DNA of 64,000 nucleotides, from the NCBI RefSeq assembly GCF_047663525.1, contig NC_092589.1, positions 26,843,001 to 26,907,000 on the forward strand, written 5' to 3'. This DNA comes from Anas platyrhynchos. Lineage: Eukaryota; Chordata; Aves; Anseriformes; Anatidae. Positions 37,941 through 49,912 of the stretch are shown here, in pieces (positions within the stretch are counted from its first letter, which is position 1; each line of letters opens with the position of its first letter). The position numbers were made by a program, and so were the translations under genes. The notes beneath the pieces were generated by a model, which was not told where the DNA came from, made no database searches, and worked only from the letters and a program-made list of their open reading frames with translations.

Positions 37941-37989
37941 AAAAAAAAAAAGCAGTGAAGGGGAAAAAAAAAAAAAAAAAAAAAAAAAA
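37941..37989. repeat. Two poly-A runs, 11 and 26 A
   Basis: A-runs at 37941-37951 and 37964-37989 separated by GCAGTGAAGGGG. No retrocopy is recognised upstream. Confidence 0.93.
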
Positions 37990-38275
37990 GCCAATTCCTC
38001 TGCAAAGTATCCAGTTTCCCAGCAGCTCTAACAGCCTAAATGAAAAGAATGTTTTGGTTTGGTGTCCCTCCAATTCTCGTGGTTTCGTTGAGGATTTTGG
38101 AGAATGCATTTACTCCTTTGCTAACTGCAAGAACAGATTTATCCTGCAGCCATGTGCTGAATGATTATACAGGCCTAGAGGGAGTCTGAAAGCATAAACA
38201 TTTACTTCATAAAAGAGATTCTGCAGACAGGAGGCCAGAGACAGTTGACTCTGGGTAATCATTTGTGCTCTGTTT

Positions 38276-38300
38276 AAAAAAAAAAAAAAGAAGAAGAAAA
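38276..38300. repeat. Poly-A run with AAG units
   Basis: Fourteen A followed by three AAG-type units and a short A-run. Simple repeat. Confidence 0.85.
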
Positions 38301-39794
38301 CTTGTTTGCCAGAAGCCAGAAGGGAGATATGCACACACTTCAAGAACAGGCCCTTTCCGCAGAGGACAGTGAAGAAATCCAAAGGGGCCTAGCGAGAAGG
38401 CAGCCTGCGAACCGAGCACGGCATTTACAGCACAGCCATCTTTAAGGCAGATGTGAAACCAGCCCCCTGAGCTCCTCGTCTCACTGCACAGTGCTTTGCC
38501 TTGACTTGGACCGGGGAAATAAACAAATAGCTCCACAGCCAGGGAAAACCCTGGAGCTTTGTGTCTCCCATCCAGATGCGTAGCGAGATAGCAGCTCCTG
38601 CCTTTCCCACAGCAGGAATTATCAACGAGGCCTTGTCTCCTCTTTACCTGGCTGTTTATTTTCACTAAACTTGTAAGAACATAAAGTTGCCGAGATCTCC
38701 ACCCTGCTAACAAATTTGATTGAGAGCTGCCAACAGCTGAAAGATCTTTGTCAGGGACTTTCTCCAACACTCATGCAAAACAAGACCCCACAGGCCTCCT
38801 TCTCTCGGGAAGCCAGGCCAGAAGTGCCGTGGAAGGGGAGCACCGGGCCGAGGGGACACTGCTGCCCTAGCAGTCGGAAAGGGACTCACCAGGACAGCAC
38901 CTTGTGGTATTTCACTACAGCATCAAATCCCGCCATAGAGCAAACGACCATCTTGCCATCACAAATTATTTTTTCCTCCAAAATGAGTAGACAGGGGGCC
39001 CTGCCCTATCTGCCAGGAACACTAAGCACAGATCTCGCCATCAGCAGGACTGCGTTTGAAGAGAAGAGCCACCAAGTGCAACAGCAGCAGGTTTGGTTTG
39101 CTATTTTGCTGGGGGGATACCTGGTAAAACAGAGACTTTTCAGCTCCCAGGCAATGCAAAGCAGTGGCTGCTTGCAAATACTGCGCCTTCTCAACAAATT
39201 CCAGAGTCCGCTGAAGGACGGTCACAACCCGTGCACAGGATGAGGAGCTGAAGGGCTGGTGACTCAGCAGCATTATTATTGTATACAAAGCCAAGCTGTT
39301 GAAATGTTGCTCTTAAACAGCACCTTTCTCCCCCTTGCCCTTTCCGTCCAGATGAAGAGAAAAAGGGAGCAAATTTCAGGCTTAGTGGTGGGTGGCTCGC
39401 TGGTTGGTGCACAGAGGAAGCAGAGGGGAAGCTGATCTTCCTGTGCCTCTTCTGTTATCGCTGAGGATAGACAAGTGCTTCTGGAGGGCATTTCAAAGGA
39501 GGAGCTTCACAGAGGTGCTCTGAACCATTCCCCGCAGGAGCCTCTTTCTTTCTGCCAGGTAGCCCGAGGCTCGCCTTTGTGGAAAACTCTTTAGATCAAG
39601 TTTCTTGGGGCTGACACTGAGGTTTGCTGTCAGGCCAAGAAAACCTTCCTTCATCTGCTTCTACTCAAGCAGCCAAAGCCTGCCCCAAAGGCGATAAATA
39701 GCATCCTCTGTTGTAAAGGCCTCAAATCTGGATCAGCACCAAGCACTGAATGTTATAAAGAAGGATCATCCTGCTTGATGAAGCAAGCCTACAG

Positions 39795-39950
39795 CCCAGG
39801 GAAACTTTGAAATCTCCATCTTTGGAGATATTCAGAGTGTGCCTGAGCAAGGCCCTGGAAAGTGTGGTCTCACTGTAAAGCTAGACTTGCTTTGAGCAGG
39901 GGTTTGGACAGGAGACCTCCAGAGCTTCAATGTGTCCCATGATATAGATT
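39795..39950 (+). mobile_element. Old CR1 LINE 3' fragment
   Basis: Words appear in CR1 order: CCCAGGGAAACTTTGAAATC, then CTCCATCTTTGGAGATATTC, then GCCTGAGCAAGGCCCTGG, then TTGCTTTGAGCAGGGGTTTGGAC, then GAGACCTCCAGAG. The terminal ATTCTGTG repeat is missing or decayed. The copy is clearly more diverged than the one at 6834. Confidence 0.75.
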
Positions 39951-41177
39951 TAAGCAAGAAACTCTACAGAAGCACAGTACTATATTGTATACATTTCTTC
40001 CTGCAAAGAGAGCACTAGAAAAAAACAGCACAGGACAGATGGAGGTGGCACACAGCACACCTAAGGCAGGCGTAAATCAGGTGGTGCAGAGATGTGTGCA
40101 ACATAAAACCTACACAAAGCAGAGCCACTAAGCAAACACCCCGTCGCCACCAGCACTTCCTGCAGCCACCTCGATTGCTGTTTAAATGAAGGCTGCTATC
40201 TTGGATAACCACTGCTTCACAGGATGCTATACGGGCAGCAGTGAGTCTGAGCACTTAAAATAGGCAAGGATATGCAAAACCTGAAAAGCAAATAACGGTC
40301 CTCGTGGGGATGGCACTCTCCAACAGTTAACTCTTAAAAGTTATTAATTTCAGGATTCCCAGGTTTACAAGTTCCAGGCTTCATGGCTATTTTCAGTCAT
40401 CACCAAAATAAAAATCAGTTTCCACAGGCATACATTTTCCTCAGACTCTCCCCCCTACTGGCCTCATCAACATTTTCTATCAGGAAACCCATAATTTATA
40501 CTCTCCTGGCAAGGACATTACATTTCATCAGTGTTGCCAGCAATGCCAATTTCCCCTCTTTACATTGCTATTCTGAACTGTTTTCATTTCTCTCGCCTTG
40601 TATTTCTCAGTAAACCAATCAAGCACAAATTCTAAGTCTTCCAGTTTCCCTCTTTTCCCTCCCACAAGTCATTGATGTCTAACCACAGACGTCTGTGCTT
40701 CTTTTCAATAACTGTGGATGTAGTTGCCCTATAAAGCATGCACAAGATAGCACAGGGAAATTCCACACACGTTTTCTCCATCTGAAGATATACTGGTTCA
40801 TATGTTACATTTATATTGGGTCTGGATCATGTCCTGCCATCATTCTGCAAGGAGAAATCCCAAGGCAGTCAACAGAGGCTTTGCGAGCAGATAGATGACA
40901 GAACTTGGCCCTACAAGCGGAATATCGTATGATATATTTCCTTTTCTGTTTGCCAAATTGATGTTAAGAAGGGGTTATGCACTAAGACAGTCATCATAAG
41001 TTTCAGAAATAATCAGCAGCCATTTTTACTGAAACCTCAAAAAACACAGCAATTAATCAGAAATATAACTGCTTTTTCTGTGAAGTGGCAGTTGCTTCTA
41101 TTTTACTGGCATTGCATCACATAGCAATTTTTCCAGCATGGGAGCTTTGAGGTCACTATTAATTTATGGAGAAAACC

Positions 41178-41195
41178 TTTTTTTTTTTTTTTTTT
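41178..41195. repeat. Poly-T run, 18 T
   Basis: Simple T-run with no associated element. Confidence 0.92.
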
Positions 41196-43352
41196 ACTCT
41201 TCTCCTTTCATATTCTTTTATCTGGGCTTTCTGAAAACGCACAAACAGGCGATGCTCAGACATGACATAACTGAGCGGCAGATCCAAGCCCCTGCTAGGT
41301 TCCAGTGTCCTCTGTAGTCCCAAGCAGATGTGCTGTGTTACAGACTGAGTCATCCCCTTGGAGGGCGACTGGGGAGGATGTAAGTGCATTGAACAATCTG
41401 TTCCGCAGGGGCAGGCACGCTGAACTGAAACGCAGATAAGATTGACATTTTAATGCGAGCGCGCTCCGCGGAGGAACAAAGTCAAAGCAGCAGTCCAAGC
41501 TCTCCAGCAGCAACTGCAGTGAAGGGGAATATGAATGCAGTTAGCACATCTGCATCTCATTTTCCTTCAGTGTTTCCTGGTCGGACTGAGTTCACCCACT
41601 GGAGAGTGACATAACAGCGTGAGCCGATGGGAAAGTGCCCCGAGATGCAGGACGAGGAAAAAAATATGCAGAATACACAAATAAAGCAAGGTGAGAGGGA
41701 GGTGAGCTGATCATCTCCGGCATTTTCCACTTACGAAAGATGACAGCAGACATTTTTAGGACACCTCCCACAGAGGCTCTCACGCACACCTGGAACCACA
41801 GCTCTGCCAGGCTTGGTCCTTAGCCACCATCTTCTGTCACGGTCCTGCCTTGCCTCTGAGGGCTCGTTGTGGCACAGAGATATAAATGTCTCCTGATATG
41901 CTAAAGCCCGTGCAAAACAGGCTCTGCAGACGTGTCCATGCAGACCCAAGCGAGCGCCCATGCATGATCCTGCAACAGCACAGCTGCTCCCTCGGTTCCC
42001 TCAGGCATCTCCAGCAAGACATCCCCCAGACAAGTTGTGTGCCTTCGGGTAGGATTAAAGCACCGGGGACTGAAGCCATCTTACTCTAAATGACTGTTTA
42101 GAGTTCAATGCTCCTTAGATTCATGACGATAAGCCGATTGCCCTGACTTGCTTGAGGGCATCCACGTTATCAGGCCGTAAGTCTGTGCGTGTCAAAAGTT
42201 CACAAGTGGTGACCTAATTACCTGTCGGTAACGGCGGGGGCTGTGGTATCTGGCAGGCAGCTTGTGCAATGCCTTAGCGCTTAGGTCAAGGCAGTAAGGC
42301 TTCTTGAATTGCATGTTTTAGCTGTATAGGATTTTGTCGAAAAGTCATGGACAGAAAATTAACTGCAGCAAAGGCGGTGATCTGGGGAGTTTTAAAGATT
42401 TCTGTTGGATTTTATCACGTTCAGCAATATCCCTGCTTGAGTTGCAATTAATGGCAAAACTCCCTCTGAGTTTGACAGGGCAGGCCCGTTATATTGCACC
42501 AAAATTGGCGTGAGAGTGGGAAAAAAAAAAGTGACAAGCCATATCCTCCTCCCACTCACAGGTACACGGAAAGAAATCCTACTGCATCTGAGGGAATTAC
42601 GATTTTGTGGGCCCAGTGCAGGCGAGGGGATAGGGGTCCCTCAGCCAGCAGCAGCAGCTTGCTAGGGATACCTGCGCATGTCAGGAACGAGCCTGAGCAG
42701 GAACCCCAGGCCCTGCTCCACCTCGCAGTTTCCCCTGAATTGTGGGAAGTCTCACATTCAGATCTAATCAGTGCTCCGAAGCACTGGCACGGGGCCATCT
42801 GCAGATACGGAGTTTGGGAAGCGATGCCGTCGGGAAGCAGTATCTTCCGCCTCCAGGAAGCAGCACGTAACACTGTCCTACGCTGCCCATATCCTTCACA
42901 TGGCAGCTCTGTCTGCCCCAGAAGGTGGACCATCACGGGGACTTCTCCGAACGCAGACACAGGCGGTGGCACTTTGCAGCCCGCCCGTATCGTCAGCAGA
43001 AGACACCGCTGCTGAGATGAGACATCCTGAGGAAACGTGCGGCCTGACGTGCTCCTCTGCTTCTCAGCCTGCAAGCGCCACTCTCATATTTGTTCAGGTC
43101 ACGGCTGCAGGCCTGCCTCCCCTCGGGAAGCAGGGTACAGTCTGCTACTCACCGGGGGTCAGGGTGCAGCTGTGGATGCACAAGCAGTGCCCCACCGTGC
43201 AGTGCTCAGAGCAGAGGAAGGGCTCCACACCAGCAGAAGTCCAAGGTAATACCTCTGTAGGAAAAAAAACAATTGGGTAAAGAGCCGAGTCTAGAGCGTC
43301 TTTGGTTGTAATAGATTTACTAGTGGTTAAATAAAACTGGAACACTTCCAGC

Positions 43353-43378
43353 ATATATATATATATATCTATATGTAT
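43353..43378. repeat. (AT)n microsatellite
   Basis: Eight AT units, then an interrupted CTATATGTAT tail. Self-complementary and able to extrude a cruciform. Confidence 0.92.
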
Positions 43379-44757
43379 TATCACACTTTGCTAGATCAGT
43401 GTAGGGAGTGAAGAGGTACAGCACAGAGAGTACAAGTGACAGATCGATACACTGATTAAACACGTTCGGCTGATTTTCACTTTTAGACCAACTAAGCACA
43501 GCCAGCAGGTAATAAATCACAGCTGCAATTAAAAGTCCATGGAAATTTTGCTGGGTGGAAGTTCAAAATCCCAGACCTAATTCCTGTTCCAGGAGCGCAT
43601 TCCCATGTTAGAGCTGCAAGATTTTACTCTTCCCATTTCCATCGAAGATGACAGAAACCACACTGGAGGCAGTGATCAGATGGAGATCCTGTCACGCGGG
43701 CTGCATGAATCTCAGCAGCAGTAGCTCTGCCAGCTGAACTGTCTGTAAGTTTTGATCCTGGTGGCTCCAAACACCAATTTTGTCCTATGTCTGAGGGCCA
43801 GTCTAAGCTCTGCCTGGAGTTTAGCGAGTTTGTCTTTCAGAGGACAAACTCCCCTTTTGCTCTGACCTGGGCATTTATTCAAAGCTGCTAGTGTAGATTT
43901 TTGTAACTTCTAAATTCCGATGCAAGGAAATTAGCCATTGTTCTCCTTTAGGATCCCAGATTCGGTACCATTAGCATTCAAAAATAACAAAGTTCTGGCC
44001 AGCTGTGAAAATACTAGCTAAAGAAGTTGCAGATGTTCCTAGGGGAGCTACTGAAATATTTTGGCACCTTTGCTCTGTCATTAAAAGCAAAACACGATAC
44101 TTGGTTAAAACTGCGGTGTGAGTTCAAGGGGAGAGAGGAAAACAGGAAAGTATTTAGCAGGGCTAACGGGGAATGTGGGTTCAGCCATACACAAAGCTTT
44201 CAAAGCACTGAGGTGGCTCCAGCTCCCAAACACCATGCTCTGCTGTGACTGGCACTTATGTCCTTGAGCCTCAGCGGGAGGCTGCAGAGGAGGCAGGGTT
44301 GCAGTGAACGCCTTCGATGCACAGATGCTTTAAAGAGGAGTTGGCACAGGACAAGGTATCGCAGCAGACAGGTCCAGCGCTGCGACATATGCACTGCTGT
44401 GGGTAAACTACTTCTAGCAGCAGACCTTCCTCAGCTGGGCTCAGGTATCTCCACAAGACACCACCACACTTAAAGCTAACCCTGCTACAGGCAACGGGGA
44501 TGTAGCCTGAGCCTCAAAGGTCGCTAAGTAGCTTATAAAAGCATAAATAGGGGGCCCTGCAGGCACCTTTGAAATGTTTACTCCTAGGAGCAGGGGCTGG
44601 GCCATCCCGCATGTTGCCAGAAAGTGTAAATTGCTCCGCCTTAGGCCAACTAGAAGGAAGCTTCATTCCAAAAGTGAACGCTTCTCGCCCCCAAATTCTT
44701 TCATCTTTCTCTGCCTGCCTCTTTCTGGCCCATCTCTGGTTTTCCTCTTCTTTCCAG

Positions 44758-44859
44758 ATGCTACGGGAAACTCTTAAGGATTCAAGGATTCTGCCCTAAG
44801 TCACCCTCAGGGAAAGAAACACGGTATCTAGCCAAGTTGGCAAGGAAGATACAATCAAA
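44758..44859 (+). other. Possible internal exon of 102 nt (unproven)
   Basis: A long pyrimidine tract (44697-44755) ends in CAG at 44755-44757. A consensus donor GTAAGT starts at 44860. The enclosed 102 bases are divisible by three and are open in exactly one frame: one leading base, 33 codons, two trailing bases. That frame encodes a basic peptide beginning CYGKLLRIQGFC and ending YLAKLARKIQS. The other two frames contain stops. I recognise no family. One such acceptor-donor pairing is about what chance could give in a window this size, so this is only a candidate coding or non-coding exon. Confidence 0.22.
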
Positions 44860-45164
44860 GTAAGTCATATGGCCCAGAGATAAGGAGGTGAGTGAGTCAG
44901 TCATTACGTGACAAGACAGCACTGGAAAAACATGGGGCTTACCCATTCATAAAAGGAGGCAGAGCTTCTGAGAAGCAGCATGTTCAGGGGATGCTGATAT
45001 GTTACCTGCTGTGGGGAACTCGAGTTTCTGGTCCCCACAACCAGGCACAGCTACGTGTTTGTGCAACACGCCGCACAGAAGGCTGCAGGCACACGTTACA
45101 ATGCACACATGAATCGTCACCACATAAATAGCTGAAGGAGTTGTCTTGTGCTGCTACCACTTAG

Positions 45165-45370
45165 CGATACTCCCCAAGTTAACAGCTGGTCTGACATTAA
45201 TTAGAAACCCTTTCCCCTTTTCTAATTTCTAATAGGTCATCTAATCTACGCCAAATGAATTGCAGGGCTTTTCAGCAAAACAGATTGTCAAAAGCTCTTT
45301 CATCTACTAGAGAGGTTTAAATAATTGGACATTTCTACTGGAAAACTTATCTCGGATCTAATAGATGTCA
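45165..45370. promoter_or_regulatory. TAAT-rich candidate regulatory block
   Basis: The stretch contains AACAGCTGG (E-box CAGCTG), ATTAATTAG, TCTAATTTCTAATAGG, TCTAATC, AGATTGTCAAAAG and AATAATTGG within about 150 bases. That density of homeodomain, E-box and SOX/MEIS-like words stands out from its neighbours. No repeat family is recognised. Confidence 0.27.
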
Positions 45371-45839
45371 CATAGCAGAAAATTTCATTTCATTCAATGT
45401 TCATTTCTGCCCAGACAGCTGAGCACCATGCTGTATTCTCCGCAAACAAAATGTCCATCCAAGAAAAAAGAGGTTATTGCACTCGGTACAGTATTCAAAA
45501 TCTTGGTATGCCACCAACTATGCATGACAGATGCTGGAGAGGAACAAAGTCTACAGGAAGAGGAGAGCGTGCGTGCTTTGGAGAGGCAGAGGGGACCCAG
45601 CCCACAGCATTCGAGTCCAGCTCCAATTTTTCTCAGCGTTCCTGCCTTTTTGGATGGAAGTTTTGGTCTGTGTGTATTTCTGCGGAGAAGGCAAGGAGGA
45701 AGGGAGGGAGCCTTTTCTTCTTTCCCAAACAACATCTCAGCCCATCCTGGACTCACCCGCCAACATCTAACAAGCAAAGACAAACAACATCACAGCTCCA
45801 CGATACTTAAGCTTGATTGAATGACGACAATTCCACGTT

Positions 45840-45879
45840 AAAAAAAAAAAAAAAAAAAAAAAAAAGAAAAGAAAAAAAA
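45840..45879. repeat. Poly-A tract, 26 A plus GAAAA units
   Basis: Twenty-six A followed by GAAAAG and further A. Simple tract with no recognised retrocopy upstream. Confidence 0.94.
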
Positions 45880-46170
45880 GAACATCATAGCCTTCCACAG
45901 CTGCATCAACATTATCTATAAAAAAGCATGACACTACATGAAGCTTTGGCTGTGCAAGCCAAGAACCTAAATCAGCCACAGTTTGGAGCAAAGCCATTGC
46001 CAAATTCTCGTGTAAAGTGATGCTGCCATATTGCTTACTTTCCACTGAGGTTTTCCACAAATTAACAGCTGTAGCAGACTCCCAGAAAACAACAGCTCTT
46101 TCCAAGTCTTTCTTCTCTGAAAATGTTGTTTCTTCACTTTATTCTTCCCCATATGGAAGGGGAGAGGAGG

Positions 46171-46215
46171 AAAAAAAAAAAAAAAGAAAGAAAGAAAGGA
46201 AAAAAAAAAAAAAAA
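46171..46215. repeat. A-rich tract with GAAA units
   Basis: Fifteen A, four GAAA-type units, then fifteen A, about 45 purines without interruption. Confidence 0.94.
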
Positions 46216-48158
46216 CCAACCCTGAATGGCCCTATGAGACAAACTGAAAAAAGACAGACTGTGAGAAAAATTAATCACAAAGATTGCCTGGAAACAGAGT
46301 GGTTATCTGCAAAATTAAACCATTGGTGGGCTCAATTTTTCTTTTCATTATACCAGCATGGTGGGACAGAGAATCAAGCCCAGGGAAAATATTTCTGGAG
46401 CAGCCCTTCTGATTTATGATCATCTCAGCCATTCTGACAAGATCAGAAAAGCATTGGATTCTTTCCAGTTGAGCACCACCGAAGGCCAAATCATTCCTAT
46501 TTAGGGAAAAACAAAACTTCCCTCTGCTTCAGTAAGAATAGTGTTTGGCACCAAGCACAGAGAAAACTGCCTTGTTTCAGCTAGCCTGCCGAAGTGCAGC
46601 TGAGACGGAAAGGTGATACCAGGCTGCTGTGGGTGGCTTCAGATCGCACTCTTTTCTCTTGATTTAATCTTGGACGTCAGTAGGTACCACATAGGGTGAC
46701 GCAGAGGGATTCATTATAAATGACAAAAAGCCCTCTTAACCCAGAAGTTATTTGATTTTCAGTGTGCACAGATGGCTGTTGACTCACTGGAGGCAGGAGC
46801 GATGGAACTAGCAGACTGGCAAGAGCAGAGACTCGTGGCATTAGAAAACACAGATTCACAGGGTGGATTGCCATCTGAAGATCTATGAGCTACAGCGTAG
46901 TAAAAAGCAACACTGCACAGAGATGGGGCTTTCCAGCTGGTGGACTGCTGGGTATTACCAGCTTGTGACTACCAGCATGATGCAAAGATGTGGCTTGTTA
47001 TGGGTACTTGGGTGTGACGCCCAACAACAGCACAGGGCGCTTTATAGAGAACAGCAGCAGAAGGCGTGCAGCATCGCCCCGTCACATCCCACGTGGCTCT
47101 TGGCAGTGCCTCACAAGTCCTCAGCTGCCTGTGAGGCTTGCTGTACTGCTCTTACAAGAAATCTCTCAGAGATCAAAATGGTCTTACTTCTCTGCACAGA
47201 AAGAGGAGGGAAGTGTTGCTGACCTCCTCCTGCAGGACTAACGGCTTAGGACAAAATTGTCTCCTGGCCTATGCAGGAGGAGCAATATGAGGAGCTCCAC
47301 ACCTTGGTAGTCAGCTGAGAAGACTGTGTCACCTTGGTTGATGCTGTTACAAGCTCCGAGGTGACCTGGCTCAGTCTTGCCCCACGTCTCAGAGCAGGAG
47401 CAGCAGCATGGCCCACAGGAGCGCACCGGGCTGTGCTGCCTCCTCCACCCCATCTGCTGCAGGCATGTTCTGCAGTTGCAGGAGCTGCTCATCGCAGTCA
47501 GGAAACAGGTATCACCAAGCCAAACCCCTGATTACAGCCAGCGTAGAATGTTACAGCTCTGGGTCAAATAGCAAACGGTGCCATATGGGAATCCACCCAA
47601 AAGCACAGCAGCTCAGGAGGGGTATATTCATGTTGGTGTGGGCCCCCTTCCCCAAAAAGCCCTCTTCTCCCTGTATCACTCAGCTCGATATCTGAAGCCC
47701 ACAGGGATGAGGATGGCAACAGAGCTGAGATCAGGGAGGAAACTACAATTACTCACTGCACATGAAGGGATTCTACCAGCTCAACACATGCTTCCCTGAG
47801 CCTTTCTGGCATCTCTCCATTTACTTCATGAGCACTGACAGCTGCCAGGCTTGGGAGACACATCTGCGTGCCTTGCCTGCACTGGGAGAGAAACGTGGTC
47901 CATGTGCAGGAGCCTCCCACCCCATTTGTAGCAAGGAGGAACAGCACTGGTATCAGGAAACTGTTTCTTTAACTCCTTGTTCAGGAGAGCTGGCAATCCA
48001 AGTTAATAGTGACCAAAGTTCCTCCGATGTTGATGGCCATCTTGCACCTCTACAACCTCATGATGTTCATCAAGCTCTCATGTGACCGATGCTGACTTCA
48101 CACAAAAGCTGAAGAAACAAACATACCCTTTCAAGTACAGCCACTGGCTATGAGCATA

Positions 48159-48179
48159 CAAAACAAACAAACAAACAAC
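48159..48179. repeat. (CAAA)n microsatellite
   Basis: Four to five CAAA units. Simple repeat. Confidence 0.88.
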
Positions 48180-48868
48180 CTTACAGGCAACTCCAGAGAA
48201 CAAAGAGTCTGATCATTTTTACTGACCCAAAGTGAAAAAAAAGTTTCAGTTTACTGGCGAGGGTCTCTGTACTCAGTGGGATCTTCAGTCGCAGGGATGT
48301 TCTCTCATCATGTTCTCTAATTGTTTCCAAGGTTTGATGTGAATATTTTTGGCAGTTAGTTTGTCATGAATTGACACTTATTTTGTCAACCTATCTGCAG
48401 CAAAACTGCAGTCCCTCCCTCCTTGTAGACCTGGCAGAAACATAAAGATTACTCATTGCAGGTTTCCAAGAAGCTCCTGAAGCCAGTGCTCAGAGTTTGC
48501 ATAACAACCATTGTCGACAATCCACCTACAACAGCTTAAAAATACAGTTTTGAATGGGTGAGGAGAGGCCGGGAGTTCTCAGAAGGACTAGTCAGATTCA
48601 GGATTTTATTAATAGAACCGGAGGCGTTCTCATGAAGGAAAAAAATAAAAAAACACCCTCTTGTTATCTTAGCTGTCATCAACAGTCACCTTTTCAAAAA
48701 CAGACAGGCTAGATGCAGAGTATTCCTGTAGATGAGCAAACAGAAAGCTGCTGCATAAAAACATGAGAGCAAAATGGAGAGCAGCTCAGGATCATTGCTC
48801 AGGTCCTTGTTGAGAAATGTTCTGTGCGCAGCTGCCTGCTTTATGTGTGCTGGCCTCAGTTATGTGAC

Positions 48869-48886
48869 TTTTTTTTTTTTTTTTTT
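48869..48886. repeat. Poly-T run, 18 T
   Basis: Simple T-run followed by AAATATGG. Confidence 0.92.
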
Positions 48887-49884
48887 AAATATGGTGCCAT
48901 GCATTTCACCCATAGAGAGCTAATTTGCCAAACAAAGGGAGCCCACCAGCAGAACGCGCATGAAGCTATTTGTGGCATGGGCCCCAGCACTCTCTCCAGC
49001 CAAATAATGCAATTACATGAATTGGAGCGCACAATAGGCACTCCCTAAAATAGCAGATTAACAAATAGGGATGGGTGATGGATGTCGGTGAAGGCAGGGA
49101 GCCCTGCAGCGCACGGTGCTGAGGGGGACAGAAGCAGGCCAGAGGGACGGGGCAACATGGCCGCCCCTTCGCCTGGGCCTGCTCCTGGGAGGGAGCCTCC
49201 CCGGGAGGTGCTGGCATCGAGCTGCCCCAGCTGCAGGCTGTCCCTTCAGCCCAGAAGGATGAAGGACCACCTTCTCCACGGCCTGTGGAGGATGGAGGGA
49301 CATGGGAGCTCTTAGTGGTGGTCATGAGAGCGAGGGGTACGGGCGAAGTGCTCGGAGAACAACAGGGACATCGTCCAGCTGTGCTAAAAACCTCCGCTCT
49401 GCACAAATACCAATACTCGCAGTCCTGTCTGAGCCAAATCCCCAGCCTTCCAGGTTCACCATTAACAACAATCCTCACAACTTTCTCAGCCTCCCTGTTT
49501 ACACAAGCTAGAGCTTTCATACATAAAACTCTTAAATGAAAACATTAAAGAGCAGCTGGCACCTCTTGGAAAACTCATAAAAAGTCTGTTTCCAAACAGC
49601 ATTGCTTCTATACCATAAATTTCCGTATTTTTCACTCCCCTCATTCCTTATTTCTAGAGGCATTTGCATGAAAACGGGAACTTTGTTTATTAAAGCGTTC
49701 ATCTGCTCCTGCTGCTAATTTCCCACCTGAAGCCTGAGTCCCCCGGGTCTGACATCATTACTGCAGGCTCTGGAAATGATCATGAAGTCACCAACAGCAG
49801 GCGAGGGCTGGGGAGTAAACAGCAAGAAGATAGAGCCTCTCCCACTGCCAAATCCCGAGATCCTTATCCAGTTTTTCCTGGAGC

Positions 49885-49912
49885 GATATCCCGTTGACTT
49901 CAGCGGGATATT
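49885..49912. other. Imperfect palindrome around TTGACTTCAG
   Basis: GATATCCCG (49885-49893) faces CGGGATATT (49904-49912) across a ten-base centre, with eight of nine pairs. The arrangement resembles a widespread old amniote word, roughly CCCATTGACTTCAATGGG, which I recall from sauropsid DNA without being able to name its family. Confidence 0.4.

Larger units (their letters stand above)
35739..39794. other. Gene-free unique sequence with simple repeats
   Basis: No gene is recognised. A stretch near 37100-37230 is GC- and GGA-rich. Frames of 187 codons (38207-38770 minus) and 175 codons (38716-39243) overlap A-runs or each other and show no domain. The AT-rich block 36110-36180 carries the second copy of the 17-mer noted at 26809. 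Confidence 0.7.
39951..44757. other. Gene-free unique sequence
   Basis: No gene is recognised. Overlapping frames of about 170 codons on both strands at 42494-43280 share the same GC-rich DNA and lack motifs. The content is unique DNA with the listed microsatellites. A TGGCAAAACTCCCTCTGAG word at 42452 resembles the diverged palindrome near 49885. Confidence 0.68.
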
